DNA from: Bacilli bacterium
GTDB taxonomy: Bacteria; Bacillota_I; Bacilli_A; RF39; UBA660
Assembly (NCBI GenBank): GCA_016297695.1
Contig: JAEDGC010000001.1
Span: forward strand, 60,721-124,720
Direction: 5' to 3'
DNA length: 64,000 bases
Shown here: positions 15,062 through 25,300 of the stretch, one piece after another
Position numbering within the stretch: the first letter of the stretch is position 1
Layout: each line of letters starts with the position of its first letter
Translations under genes and position numbers: made by a program
Notes under the pieces: generated by a model
Databases searched by the model: none
What the model was told of the DNA's origin: nothing
Seen by the model: the letters and a program-made list of their open reading frames with translations, nothing else

Positions 15062-15622
15062 ATGTTATTAGATGATGTTATAATTGAAGTAACCAATAGA
15101 GATAATGGAAGTGTTGGTTATACTATAGAAGATTTGAATAATTTACACAGAAATTTTATGCCCAATGAAACAAAAAAGATTACAATGGGCGAATTAAGAA
15201 AATTAGCTTATACTCCAGGCGGACAATATTTACTTAATAATTGTTTAAAGTTAAATAATAGTGAAGCAATAGATGAACTAATTGGTGAAGTAGAAATTGA
15301 ATATTATTACGATGAAGAAAAAATAAAGAATCTATTAACAGTTGGTTCTCTTGATGAATTTTTAGATTGTCTTGATTTTGCGCCAGATGGAGTAATTGAT
15401 TTAGTAAAAAATTTAGCTGTAACATTAAAATTAAATGACTATGCAAAGAGAGAAGCAATTCTTGAAAAAACTGGATTTGATGTTAGTAAAGCTATTGAAA
15501 TAAATAAAGAAACAGAAGAAGTTAAACAGGATAAAACCAATACAACAAGAAGGGTTAAAGAAGAAACTCAAGAAGTTGAAAATAAGCCTGTAAGGAGAAC
15601 ACTTAGTTCAACTAAAAAATAA
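15062..15622 (+). CDS. Head-region protein of unknown function
   Basis: 186 residues from ATG with AAAAGGAG. The middle holds acidic helices (IDELIGEVEIEYYYDEEKIKNLL, LDEFLDCLDFAPDGVIDLVKNL); the C-terminal ~35 residues are a basic Thr/Arg/Lys-rich tail (NTTRRVKEETQE, RRTLSSTKK) that looks disordered. It is the first gene after the capsid terminator and before the connector-like gene. It may be a head-completion or assembly protein; I cannot name a family. Confidence 0.6.
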   Translation: MLLDDVIIEVTNRDNGSVGYTIEDLNNLHRNFMPNETKKITMGELRKLAYTPGGQYLLNNCLKLNNSEAIDELIGEVEIEYYYDEEKIKNLLTVGSLDEFLDCLDFAPDGVIDLVKNLAVTLKLNDYAKREAILEKTGFDVSKAIEINKETEEVKQDKTNTTRRVKEETQEVENKPVRRTLSSTKK

Positions 15623-15636
15623 AGGAGGAAAATGCT

Positions 15637-16179
15637 ATGGGTAAAACCTCTTTTTCCTTTGTATATGACAGATTTCTATCAAAAATAACTGATGATATGT
15701 ATATGGAATTAACAGAATTAGATACTTATAGATTATTAGAAGATTTGTTAATTTCCGCAATACAAAAGTTTGAATTTCCAAGAGTTAATCTAAATGACTA
15801 TGAAATTGAAAGCTTTGAAGATCAGAGTGAATATACTGGAGTAGAAAGTGATAACGAGACTGTTATCACTTATCTTTATACAGAGGGATATTTTAATGCT
15901 GAATTAACAGCGGAAGAGATTAATATTTTAGCAACTTATATGATTGTAGAATGGCTTGGACAACAATTAGCAAGTGTAGAAAATACAAGATTAAAGTATA
16001 GCGGTTCAGATTTTAAATTCACTTCACAAGCTAATCATATGGCTAAAATATTAGCGTTAAAAACAGATTATGAAAGAGAAGGCTTCCATTTACAAAGATT
16101 ATATAAGAGAAGAGAAAATGGGTCTGATGGATTTATTAAAAATAGAATGGATGTCTTTTTAACAAGCGCAAATGAATAA
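15637..16179 (+). CDS. Putative head-tail connector
   Basis: 180 residues, mainly helical, beginning MGKTSFSFVYDRFLSKITDDMY. Helices around DTYRLLEDLLISAIQKFEFPR and AEEINILATYMIVEWLGQQLASVENTRLKY, and a C-terminal RLYKRRENGSDGF, resemble adaptor proteins that bind under the portal. Position directly after the capsid genes supports this. GGAGG ribosome site. The following start lies 8 bp inside its end. Confidence 0.62.
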   Translation: MGKTSFSFVYDRFLSKITDDMYMELTELDTYRLLEDLLISAIQKFEFPRVNLNDYEIESFEDQSEYTGVESDNETVITYLYTEGYFNAELTAEEINILATYMIVEWLGQQLASVENTRLKYSGSDFKFTSQANHMAKILALKTDYEREGFHLQRLYKRRENGSDGFIKNRMDVFLTSANE

Positions 16180-16486
16180 AAGATTATCAATATCAAATTC
16201 CGCTATACAAAAGAATTTACGCAGAATAGTAAATCAAATTTATAAATTATTACCTTGTAGAGAAGAAGGTTTAGATTGGCAATCCCCCTTAACAACAATT
16301 ATTGAAGAACTAATTGGTATGAATGATTTAATTGAAGATGAGAATTTCTTCTCCTTAATATGTAAACTACAAGGATTATTACATCTAACCGCAGAAGAAG
16401 ATTTTTTCTTATATAGAAGAATTATATTTGAATGTCTTTCTTTATTAAATAAAATATTAAATAACTTTAAGGAGGAAGATATATGA
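16172..16486 (+). CDS. Small hypothetical neck-region protein
   Basis: 104 residues. Helical, starting MNKRLSISNSAIQKNLRRIV and continuing with Leu-rich amphipathic helices. The start overlaps the connector gene by 8 bp and lacks a clear ribosome site, so translation is probably coupled. The following gene overlaps its end (ATGA). Function unknown; gene order suggests head-tail joining. Confidence 0.6.
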   Translation: MNKRLSISNSAIQKNLRRIVNQIYKLLPCREEGLDWQSPLTTIIEELIGMNDLIEDENFFSLICKLQGLLHLTAEEDFFLYRRIIFECLSLLNKILNNFKEEDI

Positions 16487-17439
16487 GTGGATTAGATAAT
16501 TTAAAAACAAGAGTAAAATACTATGGTGTTACTACTGAGGACAGAATGAGGACTGATAAATTAAGGGGTTTACGGACAGCCCTGTTTAATTCAGACCAGG
16601 CGGAAACTATAGTATTAAATGATGGTAGAGAATTTAAATGCCTTATTAATCCAAGTAAAATAAATAAAGATGAAGATATAAAACTATTATCTATTCCTTT
16701 TAAAGATATATGTTTAAATAGTGATAGAAAAGGTAAAACTTCTGAAGGAATAGAAGAAATTGGAATAAAAAATGGCGATGTTATTCAATGGAAAGAGAAT
16801 CAATCTTATTGGTTAGTATATTTACAAAATTTAGAAGAAGAAGCTTACTTTAGAGGTACTCTTCGCAGATGTAGATATGAACTTACTATTGGTGAAAATA
16901 CTTATAAAATTTATTTTTGTGGACCAAGTGTTAAGACTATGGACTGGAGTTCTGAAAAACAGATTTACTGGAATGGTCTCAATTATGATGCAATGCTTAC
17001 AATAACTCAAAATGAAGAAACTTTAAAATTTTTTAATAGATTTACTAAAGTTAAAATTAATAATGAAAATTGGGTTGTTGAAGCAACAGATAAAATTTCA
17101 ACAGAAGGAATAATTGATGTGTATTTGAAAGAAGATTATTCAAATACTGTTGAAGATGAAAATGAAATTGCGCCAATTGAACCAGTAGAGCCAGACTTAG
17201 AATCTTCATACATTAAGGGTGATGATTCAGTCTATCCTTATGATGTTAAACAGTATAATATTATTAATTCAGAAAAGGGATTTTGGTCTGTTGATAATAT
17301 TAAAAAAGCAAAAATATTATCTCAATCTTCTTCTAATTGTGAAATTGAAATACTTGGTAATAAAGGTGAATTTAATTTAATCTATAGCGCTGATGGGCAA
17401 GATGATATAATTTTATTGATTAAAATTTTACCAATATAA
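16483..17439 (+). CDS. Head-closure/neck-like protein with Ig-like C-terminus
   Basis: 318 residues. The N-terminal two thirds include IGIKNGDVIQWKENQSYW, VYLQNLEEEAYFRGTL and RRCRYELTIG, a beta-rich pattern seen in neck/head-closure-type proteins of Firmicutes phages. A proline/acidic linker (IAPIEPVEPDLE) near residue 228 leads to a C-terminal ~80-residue beta domain that looks immunoglobulin-like (WSVDNIKKAKILSQSSSNCEIEILG). Such Ig-like additions decorate virions and may bind carbohydrate. Role inferred. Confidence 0.6.
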   Translation: MSGLDNLKTRVKYYGVTTEDRMRTDKLRGLRTALFNSDQAETIVLNDGREFKCLINPSKINKDEDIKLLSIPFKDICLNSDRKGKTSEGIEEIGIKNGDVIQWKENQSYWLVYLQNLEEEAYFRGTLRRCRYELTIGENTYKIYFCGPSVKTMDWSSEKQIYWNGLNYDAMLTITQNEETLKFFNRFTKVKINNENWVVEATDKISTEGIIDVYLKEDYSNTVEDENEIAPIEPVEPDLESSYIKGDDSVYPYDVKQYNIINSEKGFWSVDNIKKAKILSQSSSNCEIEILGNKGEFNLIYSADGQDDIILLIKILPI

Positions 17440-17451
17440 AAGGAGAAAAAT

Positions 17452-18030
17452 ATGATTAACTTAACTAAACCTATTGAATCCTCTTTTTTCTCTTGTGAAA
17501 AAGATACTGAATTAATATTAGAAAAATTGTTTATTACAAATAGACAAAAAGGAAATGAGTTAAAAAGACTCCTTGTTATTAATACACCAGACTGTTTAGA
17601 TACAACTAATATAAGATATCAACAAATCGTTGAGAGTAAATCTATTAAAGATTTAAAAAATGAACAGTATATTAAGATTACTCCTAAAATTGCTTTTAAA
17701 GAACACGAAGAAGTAAAAAGTTATATACTAATTAGTTTTGATAATTTTGTTCCTAATGCCACAAACCCAGAATTTAGAGATTGCACGGTTAGTTTTGATA
17801 TTATATGTCATACTGATTATTGGGATTTAGGCGGCTTTCAATTAAGACCTTTAAAAATTGCTGGTTATATAGATGGATTACTAAACAATTGTAAATTAAC
17901 TGGAATAGGTACTTTCCAGTTTTTAGGCTGTAGTGAATTAATTTTAGATGAGAACTTAGCCGGTTATACTTTAATGTACTCTGCCATTCATGGTAGTGAT
18001 GATAGGATAGAGAATAACGATGATGATTGA
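17452..18030 (+). CDS. Putative tail-completion/terminator protein
   Basis: 192 residues, alpha/beta, with YILISFDNFVPNATNPEFRDCTVSFDIICHTDYWDLG in the middle and a later helix RPLKIAGYIDGLLNN. A sheet-plus-helix pattern with these features is typical for tail terminator (tail-completion) proteins that cap the tail tube and join it to the head, and the gene lies where they are encoded. The C-terminus is very acidic (DDRIENNDDD). AAAGGAG ribosome site. Family not proved. Confidence 0.55.
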   Translation: MINLTKPIESSFFSCEKDTELILEKLFITNRQKGNELKRLLVINTPDCLDTTNIRYQQIVESKSIKDLKNEQYIKITPKIAFKEHEEVKSYILISFDNFVPNATNPEFRDCTVSFDIICHTDYWDLGGFQLRPLKIAGYIDGLLNNCKLTGIGTFQFLGCSELILDENLAGYTLMYSAIHGSDDRIENNDDD

Positions 18031-18751
18031 TGAATTAACTCTTGCAACTGGCGCAGATATAGTGTTTAAAAAAGGTAGATTAGTAATACATCAGCCAACA
18101 ATTAAAGAAATTGGTCTTATTGGAGAAAACAATTTCTTTTTAGGAATACAATTGTTAAGATTATCTAAGGAAAATTTATTTGGAGCTAAGGACAATGTAG
18201 ATTTATCTAATTATAGTGATTTTCAAGTATTAATGTCAATAATAAAAAGCAATCTTAAAGAATCACAAGAGCAGATAGAAGCTTTTTATTTAGTTCTTTC
18301 GTTGCTATTTCCGCAAAATGAAGTAAAAATTGAAGACTCTAAGATATCTATTGGAGAAACTGGATTTTTAAATGATTATAATTTTGAGGATTTTAAGCAA
18401 TATATAAAAGAAATGTTCTCTTCTTTTAATGGAGAACAAGAATTACGACCTTCTGAAGGTAAACTTATGGATAAACTTATGAAAAAGTTAAATGAGCGTC
18501 ATAAAAAATTGGCGGAATTGAAAGATGAAAGTGAACAAGAAGGAAGTCTATTAGGTAGACTTGTATCTATTATTGCTGTTGGGGGAAATAAAAGCAAAGT
18601 AGATATATCTCAATACACTTTTTATCAAATTCAAGAAGAGTTTAAAAGAATGAATTTAAAAATTTATTATGATTTTTATAATTCAGCAAAGATGGTAGGT
18701 TGTAAAGATTTAAAAGAACCAGAAGATTGGATGCAATATATACATCCATAA
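18020..18751 (+). CDS. Hypothetical tail-assembly-region protein
   Basis: 243 residues; helical, with a charged central coiled coil (LMDKLMKKLNERHKKLAELKDESEQE near 155-180) and a C-terminal segment QYTFYQIQEEFKRMNLKIYYDFYNSAKMVG that resembles segments of tail assembly proteins. It starts inside the previous gene and ends 23 bp before the tail-tube start. It may be an assembly chaperone or accessory tail factor; uncertain. Confidence 0.55.
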   Translation: MMIDELTLATGADIVFKKGRLVIHQPTIKEIGLIGENNFFLGIQLLRLSKENLFGAKDNVDLSNYSDFQVLMSIIKSNLKESQEQIEAFYLVLSLLFPQNEVKIEDSKISIGETGFLNDYNFEDFKQYIKEMFSSFNGEQELRPSEGKLMDKLMKKLNERHKKLAELKDESEQEGSLLGRLVSIIAVGGNKSKVDISQYTFYQIQEEFKRMNLKIYYDFYNSAKMVGCKDLKEPEDWMQYIHP

Positions 18752-18774
18752 AATATTTTAAGGAGGAAAAACCT

Positions 18775-19995
18775 ATGAAATTTGGTATTCGTGAAGTTTG
18801 TAATTTAACTTATAGAGCAAAGACTTCTGTAAAAATTGGTAACAAAATTTTTGAGGCTGGTCAACCTGTTTTAATAATTGATTCTGCAAAGACTTCAACT
18901 CTTGAAGGAGCAGGCACAACTGTATATGCAACTGGTGGTCGTGGTAATACTCGTTTAATAGCTTGGGAAGGTGAAAAGACTCTTACCTTTACAGTAGAAG
19001 ATGCACTTATTTCACCAATAGGCTTATCAATACTTACTGGTGCAGGTCTTATTAAAAAAGGAGAAAAGGAATATGTTCATGTACATCAAACAATTATGGC
19101 AACAGCAGATGCAAATAATGGTGTTATAGATCTAAAAGATGCTCTTGGCAGTGATAAAATTTGTGGTTCAGCGCCTTTATTTGTTTTAGCTACCGATCCA
19201 GATGGTGGTTTAACAGGCGATATTTATAAAGTAGCTAGTGTAGACCAGGATGGTGATAATAGAAAGATTATTCTGCTCGGAGATGAAGGAAAAGGAAACA
19301 ATGTAATTGTAGACTGTTATATTTTAAAAGAAGGTTCTAGTGTTTCAGAAATTCAAATTGATGCTGAAAATTTTGCCGGTTATTATTATGTAGAAGGAGA
19401 CACTTACTTCAGAGCACAAGGTAATGGTAAAGATATGCCAGCTGTTATTACTCTTCCTAATGTAAAGATTCAATCTAACTTTACATTTACAATGGCTTCC
19501 AGTGGCGATCCTAGTACATTTACTTACACTATGGATGCGTTCCCCGGTTACACCTATTTTAATAAAACAAAGAAAGTTCTTTGTTTAATTCAAATAATTG
19601 AAGAATCAAAACCAGTAGATGCTAAATGGGATACTGTAATGGGACACGCAGAAAGAGAAGAAATAAGAACAGACGATGAAACAAATACAGATGTAGATAG
19701 CTATAAGGGCATAGATATTCCTAGTTTTTCAGCAGTTACTTTTACTGCAAATGGGAAAACGATTGATTTAATTGATAATACTATAACAGTTCCAGCTGAT
19801 GCTAGTGATAACTTAACATTAGCTATTAGCGAAGAAGGATTTAATATCAGAGATGATGTTAAAATTCCAGTAACTGGAATATCAGATGCTTATAAAACAG
19901 CCTATGCAACAACCATTTATTCTACAACAGATAATACTAAATCAAAAACTTATACTTGGTATGCTATTAAAGCAAAAGCAGCAGCAACTGAATAA
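18775..19995 (+). CDS. Major tail tube protein
   Basis: 406 residues from ATG 18775 with AAGGAGG; an upstream in-frame start has no ribosome site. Beta-rich throughout, with the tube-like elements WEGEKTLTFTVEDALISPIGLSILTGAG near 62-90 and NVKIQSNFTFTMASSGDPSTFTYTMDAFPG near 225-255, and a C-terminal Thr-rich beta domain (residues ~310-400), perhaps an Ig-like decoration. Codon use is biased toward favoured codons, and a strong terminator follows, as for an abundant structural protein. A contractile sheath gene is not recognised. Confidence 0.75.
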   Translation: MKFGIREVCNLTYRAKTSVKIGNKIFEAGQPVLIIDSAKTSTLEGAGTTVYATGGRGNTRLIAWEGEKTLTFTVEDALISPIGLSILTGAGLIKKGEKEYVHVHQTIMATADANNGVIDLKDALGSDKICGSAPLFVLATDPDGGLTGDIYKVASVDQDGDNRKIILLGDEGKGNNVIVDCYILKEGSSVSEIQIDAENFAGYYYVEGDTYFRAQGNGKDMPAVITLPNVKIQSNFTFTMASSGDPSTFTYTMDAFPGYTYFNKTKKVLCLIQIIEESKPVDAKWDTVMGHAEREEIRTDDETNTDVDSYKGIDIPSFSAVTFTANGKTIDLIDNTITVPADASDNLTLAISEEGFNIRDDVKIPVTGISDAYKTAYATTIYSTTDNTKSKTYTWYAIKAKAAATE

Positions 19996-20003
19996 TTAAA
20001 ATA

Positions 20004-20035
20004 AATAAGGGGGATTTATTCCCCCTTATTTTTTT
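20004..20035 (+). terminator. Terminator after the tail tube gene
   Basis: An 11-bp stem AATAAGGGGGA with TCCCCCTTATT, loop TTTAT, followed by five T residues. Confidence 0.92.
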
Positions 20036-20056
20036 ACCTAAAAAGAGGTGAAATAA

Positions 20057-21652
20057 ATGATAACTAAGCAAAAAAACTATGTCCATGCATATATGGACAG
20101 TATTGAAGATATAGATAAAAATAATTATGCAAAGCTAATTGACAAACATCATAACTATTTAAATAATTTAATTCAAAAAACAGGTAATGAGAATACCGCA
20201 AGAGATATAAGAGAAAAATTAAAAAATAATAAGGAAGAATATAAAAATTTAGAAAAAAACCTTTTAGCATTTTTAAAAGAAAAAGGAAATGAAGATATAT
20301 ATACTAAATTTTGTGAATCACTTTTAGATGAATTTACTAATATAACTGTTGATAAAGATAATCTTTTTACGGAAGATTTTAAAATTAATCCAGAAGCTAT
20401 TTTAACTTATACAGACAAAATTACTAAACTCGGTAAGGTTAAAGAAAAACATTATCTTACAACTATAGAAAAAAGAATAAAAAAAGCTGAAACTGTTAAA
20501 AACGATTTACTTCAAGACTATAAAAATAGTAAAAATCCTTATACTTTAAAAATTATTAAATTAATTTATTCACAGATGCTCGATATACGAAAGCTATATA
20601 ATCAATTAGTTAAATTAAATATAAAAGAAGTTAAAAAATCAGATTTAGAAAAACAAATTGATAATCGAATAACTATTAATAATAACCAAGAGAAAATAGA
20701 CGCTTTTAAATTTTTTGAAGATAGTATTAAAAAGCTATATAAAACAATTAATAAGTCTGGTTGTGTATTTAGACTAGAAAAAAGATTAAGAGAAGTAATT
20801 GTATATTATATTATGAATAATGTTGAGAATTTATCTGTTAAGTTCACAACTGAAATGATAGAAAAAGGAATTAAAGATGTTTCTGCAGCCAGTAAAAAAG
20901 TTACTTTTTCTAAGGGTCTTATTGACAGTCAAGGTAAATCAACGATAGGTAAACTATATAGAAATGTAGCAAAAGATATAAGTGATAAAATTGTAGAACA
21001 AATTGGTAATGACGATTATTATATTAATTTTGGAGCAAAAAAAGTTGATAATAAAATTGATTTTTATATTCAGATAAATGAAAAAAAAGATACTGGTATA
21101 TCTTTTAAATCATATGATTTTACAAATAAGAATCCAAAAATAAAAGGAATTACTCTTGCAAGTACTTTAAATTTATTAAGTTTAATTTTAGGAATGAACA
21201 GTATTGATAAGTCTTATGCTTTTTTAAATACTATTGCACCAGAGGGTCAAAATAAAAATAGAAAAAAAGCTCTTGATACATTAGAAAGACAAGCTGTTTA
21301 TGCCGCGGCGACAGGTCATTTAGGTGGAAGAGAATTAATAAATAATAATAAGGATAAAGCAGAATATTTAGTTATTGAAGATACTAATAGTAAAGAAATA
21401 TATATATATGCTATGAGTACAATAATTAATAATCTTAGAGGATATATTTTTATAGATCCAAATCCATTTAATTTAGATAATTATAATGATTATTTTATAA
21501 ACAAATATATTACATCTAAATCTGGAGATGAAAGAAATGCTTTAGCTGCAATGGAAAGAAACACTATATTATTAATAAAATTAAGACAGACAAAAATGCA
21601 CATTGGAATTAAAAAAGAAGTCCTTCCTCAAGGAAATGTTACAACAGTTTGA
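20057..21652 (+). CDS. Large uncharacterised Lys-rich protein between tube and chaperone genes
   Basis: 531 residues with no family I recognise. The first ~300 residues are Lys/Glu/Asn-rich coiled-coil-like helices. The C-terminal half is mixed and contains a helix-loop segment (GITLASTLNLLSLILGMNSI), RQAVYAAATGHLGGREL and FIDPNPFNLDNYNDYF. No signal peptide, Cys cluster or clear membrane segment. It sits between the tail-tube gene and the tail chaperone, a place normally lacking such a gene, after a terminator and before a promoter that overlaps its stop. It looks like an insertion with its own role (virion protein, ejected protein or accessory factor). Confidence 0.6.
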   Translation: MITKQKNYVHAYMDSIEDIDKNNYAKLIDKHHNYLNNLIQKTGNENTARDIREKLKNNKEEYKNLEKNLLAFLKEKGNEDIYTKFCESLLDEFTNITVDKDNLFTEDFKINPEAILTYTDKITKLGKVKEKHYLTTIEKRIKKAETVKNDLLQDYKNSKNPYTLKIIKLIYSQMLDIRKLYNQLVKLNIKEVKKSDLEKQIDNRITINNNQEKIDAFKFFEDSIKKLYKTINKSGCVFRLEKRLREVIVYYIMNNVENLSVKFTTEMIEKGIKDVSAASKKVTFSKGLIDSQGKSTIGKLYRNVAKDISDKIVEQIGNDDYYINFGAKKVDNKIDFYIQINEKKDTGISFKSYDFTNKNPKIKGITLASTLNLLSLILGMNSIDKSYAFLNTIAPEGQNKNRKKALDTLERQAVYAAATGHLGGRELINNNKDKAEYLVIEDTNSKEIYIYAMSTIINNLRGYIFIDPNPFNLDNYNDYFINKYITSKSGDERNALAAMERNTILLIKLRQTKMHIGIKKEVLPQGNVTTV

Positions 21653-21677
21653 CATTTACCAAAATTTTTGGTATAAT
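21649..21677 (+). promoter_or_regulatory. Promoter before tail chaperone and tape measure
   Basis: TTGACA (overlapping the upstream TGA stop), 17-bp spacer ending AAATTTTTGG, TATAAT. Third rightward member of this class. Confidence 0.87.
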
Positions 21678-21710
21678 ATAAAAAAGAAGAGAAAAAAGGA
21701 GATAAAAGAT

Positions 21711-22241
21711 ATGAAGTTTTCAGAATTAAATCTTACAATAGACCAAAGTGTTACAGAAGTAACATTTAACAGTCAAACATTTAATGTATATAATTATTTA
21801 CCAACAAGAGACAAGGCAAACCTAATTGAAATTACTTTACAAGAAAGTTATGAACCAGAAGGTTGGTATAATCCTATTAAATTAGACTGGTTCTTTTATG
21901 CTAACATTGTTATGGTATATACTGATATTGAATTTGATATTGAAGATGAAACAGATTTATCAGAATTTTATGATAAAGTAAAAACTTCTGGATTACTTGC
22001 GGAAGTTATTAAAGCAATTCCTAAAACAGAATATAATGAATTATTTAAGATGATGGAAGATATGCTTACTGCTCGAAAAGAAGTTGAATCTTCAATTGTT
22101 AATAAACTTATTAATTTCCTTAGAACAGCCCCAGAAGAAATGCAAAAACTTAATGAACTTGTAAAAGATTTTGATAAAGAAAAGTATCAGGAAGTTATGC
22201 GTTTTGCACAAGCCGCAAATGGTGGAAGAGAAATAAGCTGA
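21711..22241 (+). CDS. Putative tail assembly chaperone
   Basis: 176 residues from ATG 21711, preceded by AAAAGGAG; a longer frame from 21603 would overlap the promoter and is rejected. VYNYLPTRDKANLIEITLQES near residue 28 and YNPIKLDWFFYANIVMVYTDIEF near residue 56, followed by helices, resemble the chaperones that coat the tape measure during tail assembly. It lies just before the tape measure gene. I found no slippery site for a programmed frameshift, and a terminator follows directly. Confidence 0.65.
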   Translation: MKFSELNLTIDQSVTEVTFNSQTFNVYNYLPTRDKANLIEITLQESYEPEGWYNPIKLDWFFYANIVMVYTDIEFDIEDETDLSEFYDKVKTSGLLAEVIKAIPKTEYNELFKMMEDMLTARKEVESSIVNKLINFLRTAPEEMQKLNELVKDFDKEKYQEVMRFAQAANGGREIS

Positions 22242-22263
22242 TTGGACAAAATTATATAATCAT

Positions 22264-22308
22264 AAAGCCTTTATTATTATTTATTAATAGTAGAGGCTTT
22301 ATTTTTAT
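22264..22308 (+). terminator. Terminator between chaperone and tape measure
   Basis: A ~16-bp stem, AAAGCCTTTATTATTA (22264-22279) with TAATAGTAGAGGCTTT (22285-22300), two G.T pairs, followed by ATTTTTAT. Confidence 0.8.
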
Positions 22309-22332
22309 ATAAAGAAAAGGAGGAATAAGGAT

Positions 22333-25300
22333 ATGGCTAATAGACGCATAGATTATACTATTGGCTTTAAACCCGATAAGACTAGTCTTAACTCAATTTA
22401 TAATAGTCTTAAAGAAATTCAGCAGATGACTGCAAAAGACTATATGCTTAAATTTAGTAAAAGTGATAATATTTATCAAGCAAGAGTAGAGTTAGAGGCT
22501 ATTCAAGGACAAGTATTAAATATTGCAAATTCCTATTCTAAAAGTTTTGATTCAAAATTAGGAGTTGTAAATTTAAGAAATTTTGATAATGAGTTACAAA
22601 AATGCAATATACAATCTAAAGATTTATTTACGATTTTATCTAAAGTAGGTAAAGAAGATGTATTTAGTAATATTATTAAAGATTCTTTAACCGCAAATGT
22701 TCAATTAGAAAAAACTACAAGCTTTTTAGATAAAATGGGAGAAACTTTAACTTCAACTATTAGATGGGGCATTTCTTCTCGTTTAATGAACTCTTTTGTA
22801 GGTTCTGTTAAAGGTTCTTTTACATATATTAAAGAATTAGATACTTCTTTAAGTAATATTCGTATAGTTACTGGTAAAAGTGCTGATGAAATGGCAACTT
22901 TTGCAAAAGAAGCTAATAAAGCTGCAAGCGCTTTAGGTTCAACAACTAAGACATATACTGATGCTTCTTTAATTTATTTCCAACAGGGTCTTTCTGATAG
23001 TGAAGTAAAAGCAAGGGCGGAGACTACATTAAAAGCAGCAAATGTTACTGGTCAAACCGGTGAGGAAGTTTCTGAACAATTAACTGCGGTATGGAATGGT
23101 TATAAAGTATCTGCTGCGGAAACAGAACTTTATGTAGATAAACTTGCAGCCGTTGCAGCTACAACTGCATCTGACCTTGAAGAATTATCTACTGGTATGT
23201 CTAAAGTTGCATCTGCCGCAAGTATTATGGGTGTTGATATAGACCAATTAAATGGTATGCTATCAACAACTATATCTGTTACAAGACAGGCTCCAGAATC
23301 CGTAGGTACAGCCTTTAAAACAATTTTCGCCCGTATTGGTGATATTGAAGCTGGAAAAGGAGAAATTAGTTTAGGTGAATATACATCTAAAATGAAAGAA
23401 ATTGGTTTCAATGTATTAGATGCAAATAATAAATTAAGAAACCAGGGTCAAGTTATTGAAGAAATAGGTAGTAAATGGAATACTCTAAGTAGAGAACAGC
23501 AAATTGCATTAACGCAGACTATGGCTGGTGCAAGACAATATAATAATCTATTAGCATTGTTTGATAACTGGAGTATGTATACTAAAGCTATTGAAACTTC
23601 TAAAAATGCAACTGGCACACTCCAAAAACAGCAAGATATCTATATGCAGTCTACAGAAGCTCATTTAAAGGAATTAACTGCTGCACAAGAACAATTTCAA
23701 GCGAGCTTATTAGATCCAAACACTATTAATGAAGTTGCTGACGCTTTAAAAGCAATGTTTAATGTTTTTGCTAAAGGCGTTGATGCTTTAGGTGGCGGAG
23801 CTGGTGTTTTATTAAATTTTGGTTCTATACTGACACAAGTATTTAGTAAACAAATTGCCGCAAATATTATGCCTATTGTTAATGGGTTCAAAGCAATGGG
23901 TAATCAATCTAAGGCAGTTCAACAAATAGTTGATAATGTTAAAACAATGGCTAATTTAGATAGCTTAGGTTCAAAAACAGCGATTCCAAACTTAGTAAAA
24001 AGAGTTGAGAGAGATATTAGTGCGCTTAATTATATGAATCCTCAACAACTTGAACAAATGATTGGATATTACACTAAAATAGCTGAGTTAGAAAGTGATC
24101 TTGAAGCTCATAATATAAGAAAAGGCGAAACAGCAGGAAAATTAAATTTAATTAGTAAAGCTACTGGTGGAAAAGAAATTACAGCAGATACAAATTTTAA
24201 CTCTACTGAAGTTAATCAGATGATAGATGATAGAGCTGGAAGAATAGACCAGTTCACAGTAAGTTTACAGCAAATAGAAGAACAAAGTGCGGCTTTATTA
24301 ACAAAGAGTGGAGATAAACAAAAACAATTAGCTGAAAGCGTTGCTCAACAGGCTCAAGATTTATTAATAAATTTTAATAGTTTAAATGGACTTCAATTTT
24401 TTGACGAGAAACAATATAAAGCAACTGAACAAAGAATTAAAGAAATTCAGCAATTGGCTAATGAAGTTCTTAATCCAAAAACCCCAATAGATAAAGACAC
24501 AGCTATAGATAACTTACCAAAAGAATTAAAGGAACAAATAGACGCAAGGAAAAAAGCTCTACTAAAAAATGGGCCTGCAGTAAAAGAAGGACGGTATCTT
24601 GTTTATAAAGATGAAAATGAAAATAAAATTACCAGTAAAGACATAAAAGAGCAATTTATACAAGAGTATAATGATGGTATAAGAACATCGGTAGAAAATA
24701 CTAATGCTCTTGGAGAAAAAATTAAAGAAATTGTCCAAGATACACAAAGAGCAACAGAAGCTAATAAAGGTTTTGTAGAGACACTTGAAGAAGGAAAAAC
24801 TCCAACAGAACAATTAAAAGGTGATATAGAAGCTGCTAAAAAGAATGCAGAAGCTTTAAAAAAATCAACAGATTTACAAAAAAATATCGACAGCGTAGTT
24901 CAATTAACAAGTAGTTTAGGCATGAGTATGTCTATAATGAATAATATTGCTAATTTACCTAACATTTGGCAAAGTCAAGAGGATGGAGTTACAAAATTTG
25001 CTCAAATCAGTTTTAATTTAGCACAAACCGCAATTCCGGCTGTCGTATCAGGTATTAATACTATAGCAACAGCAACCACCGCACTTCAAGCCGCAATGGG
25101 CTGGATAGGTATTATAGGTATGGCTCTTGGTGCTATTGTAGGTATTTTCCAGGCAGTCGCAAATGCTCAAGAAAACGAAAGAAAAGCAAGAATAGAAAAT
25201 AATAAAGCTATTATTGAAGAAAACAAACTCCGCCAAGAAGAAATAGATTCAAATACAGCTTTATGTAATAATTATATTGAATTAGAAAAAAAATATAAAA

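Noticed and set aside
21603..21710. Upstream extension of the tail chaperone gene
   Set aside because: It would overlap both the preceding gene and the promoter at 21649-21677; ATG 21711 has a clear ribosome site.
21700..22260. Programmed -1/+1 frameshift in the tail chaperone gene
   Set aside because: No slippery heptamer near the end, and a terminator follows directly with no overlapping downstream frame.
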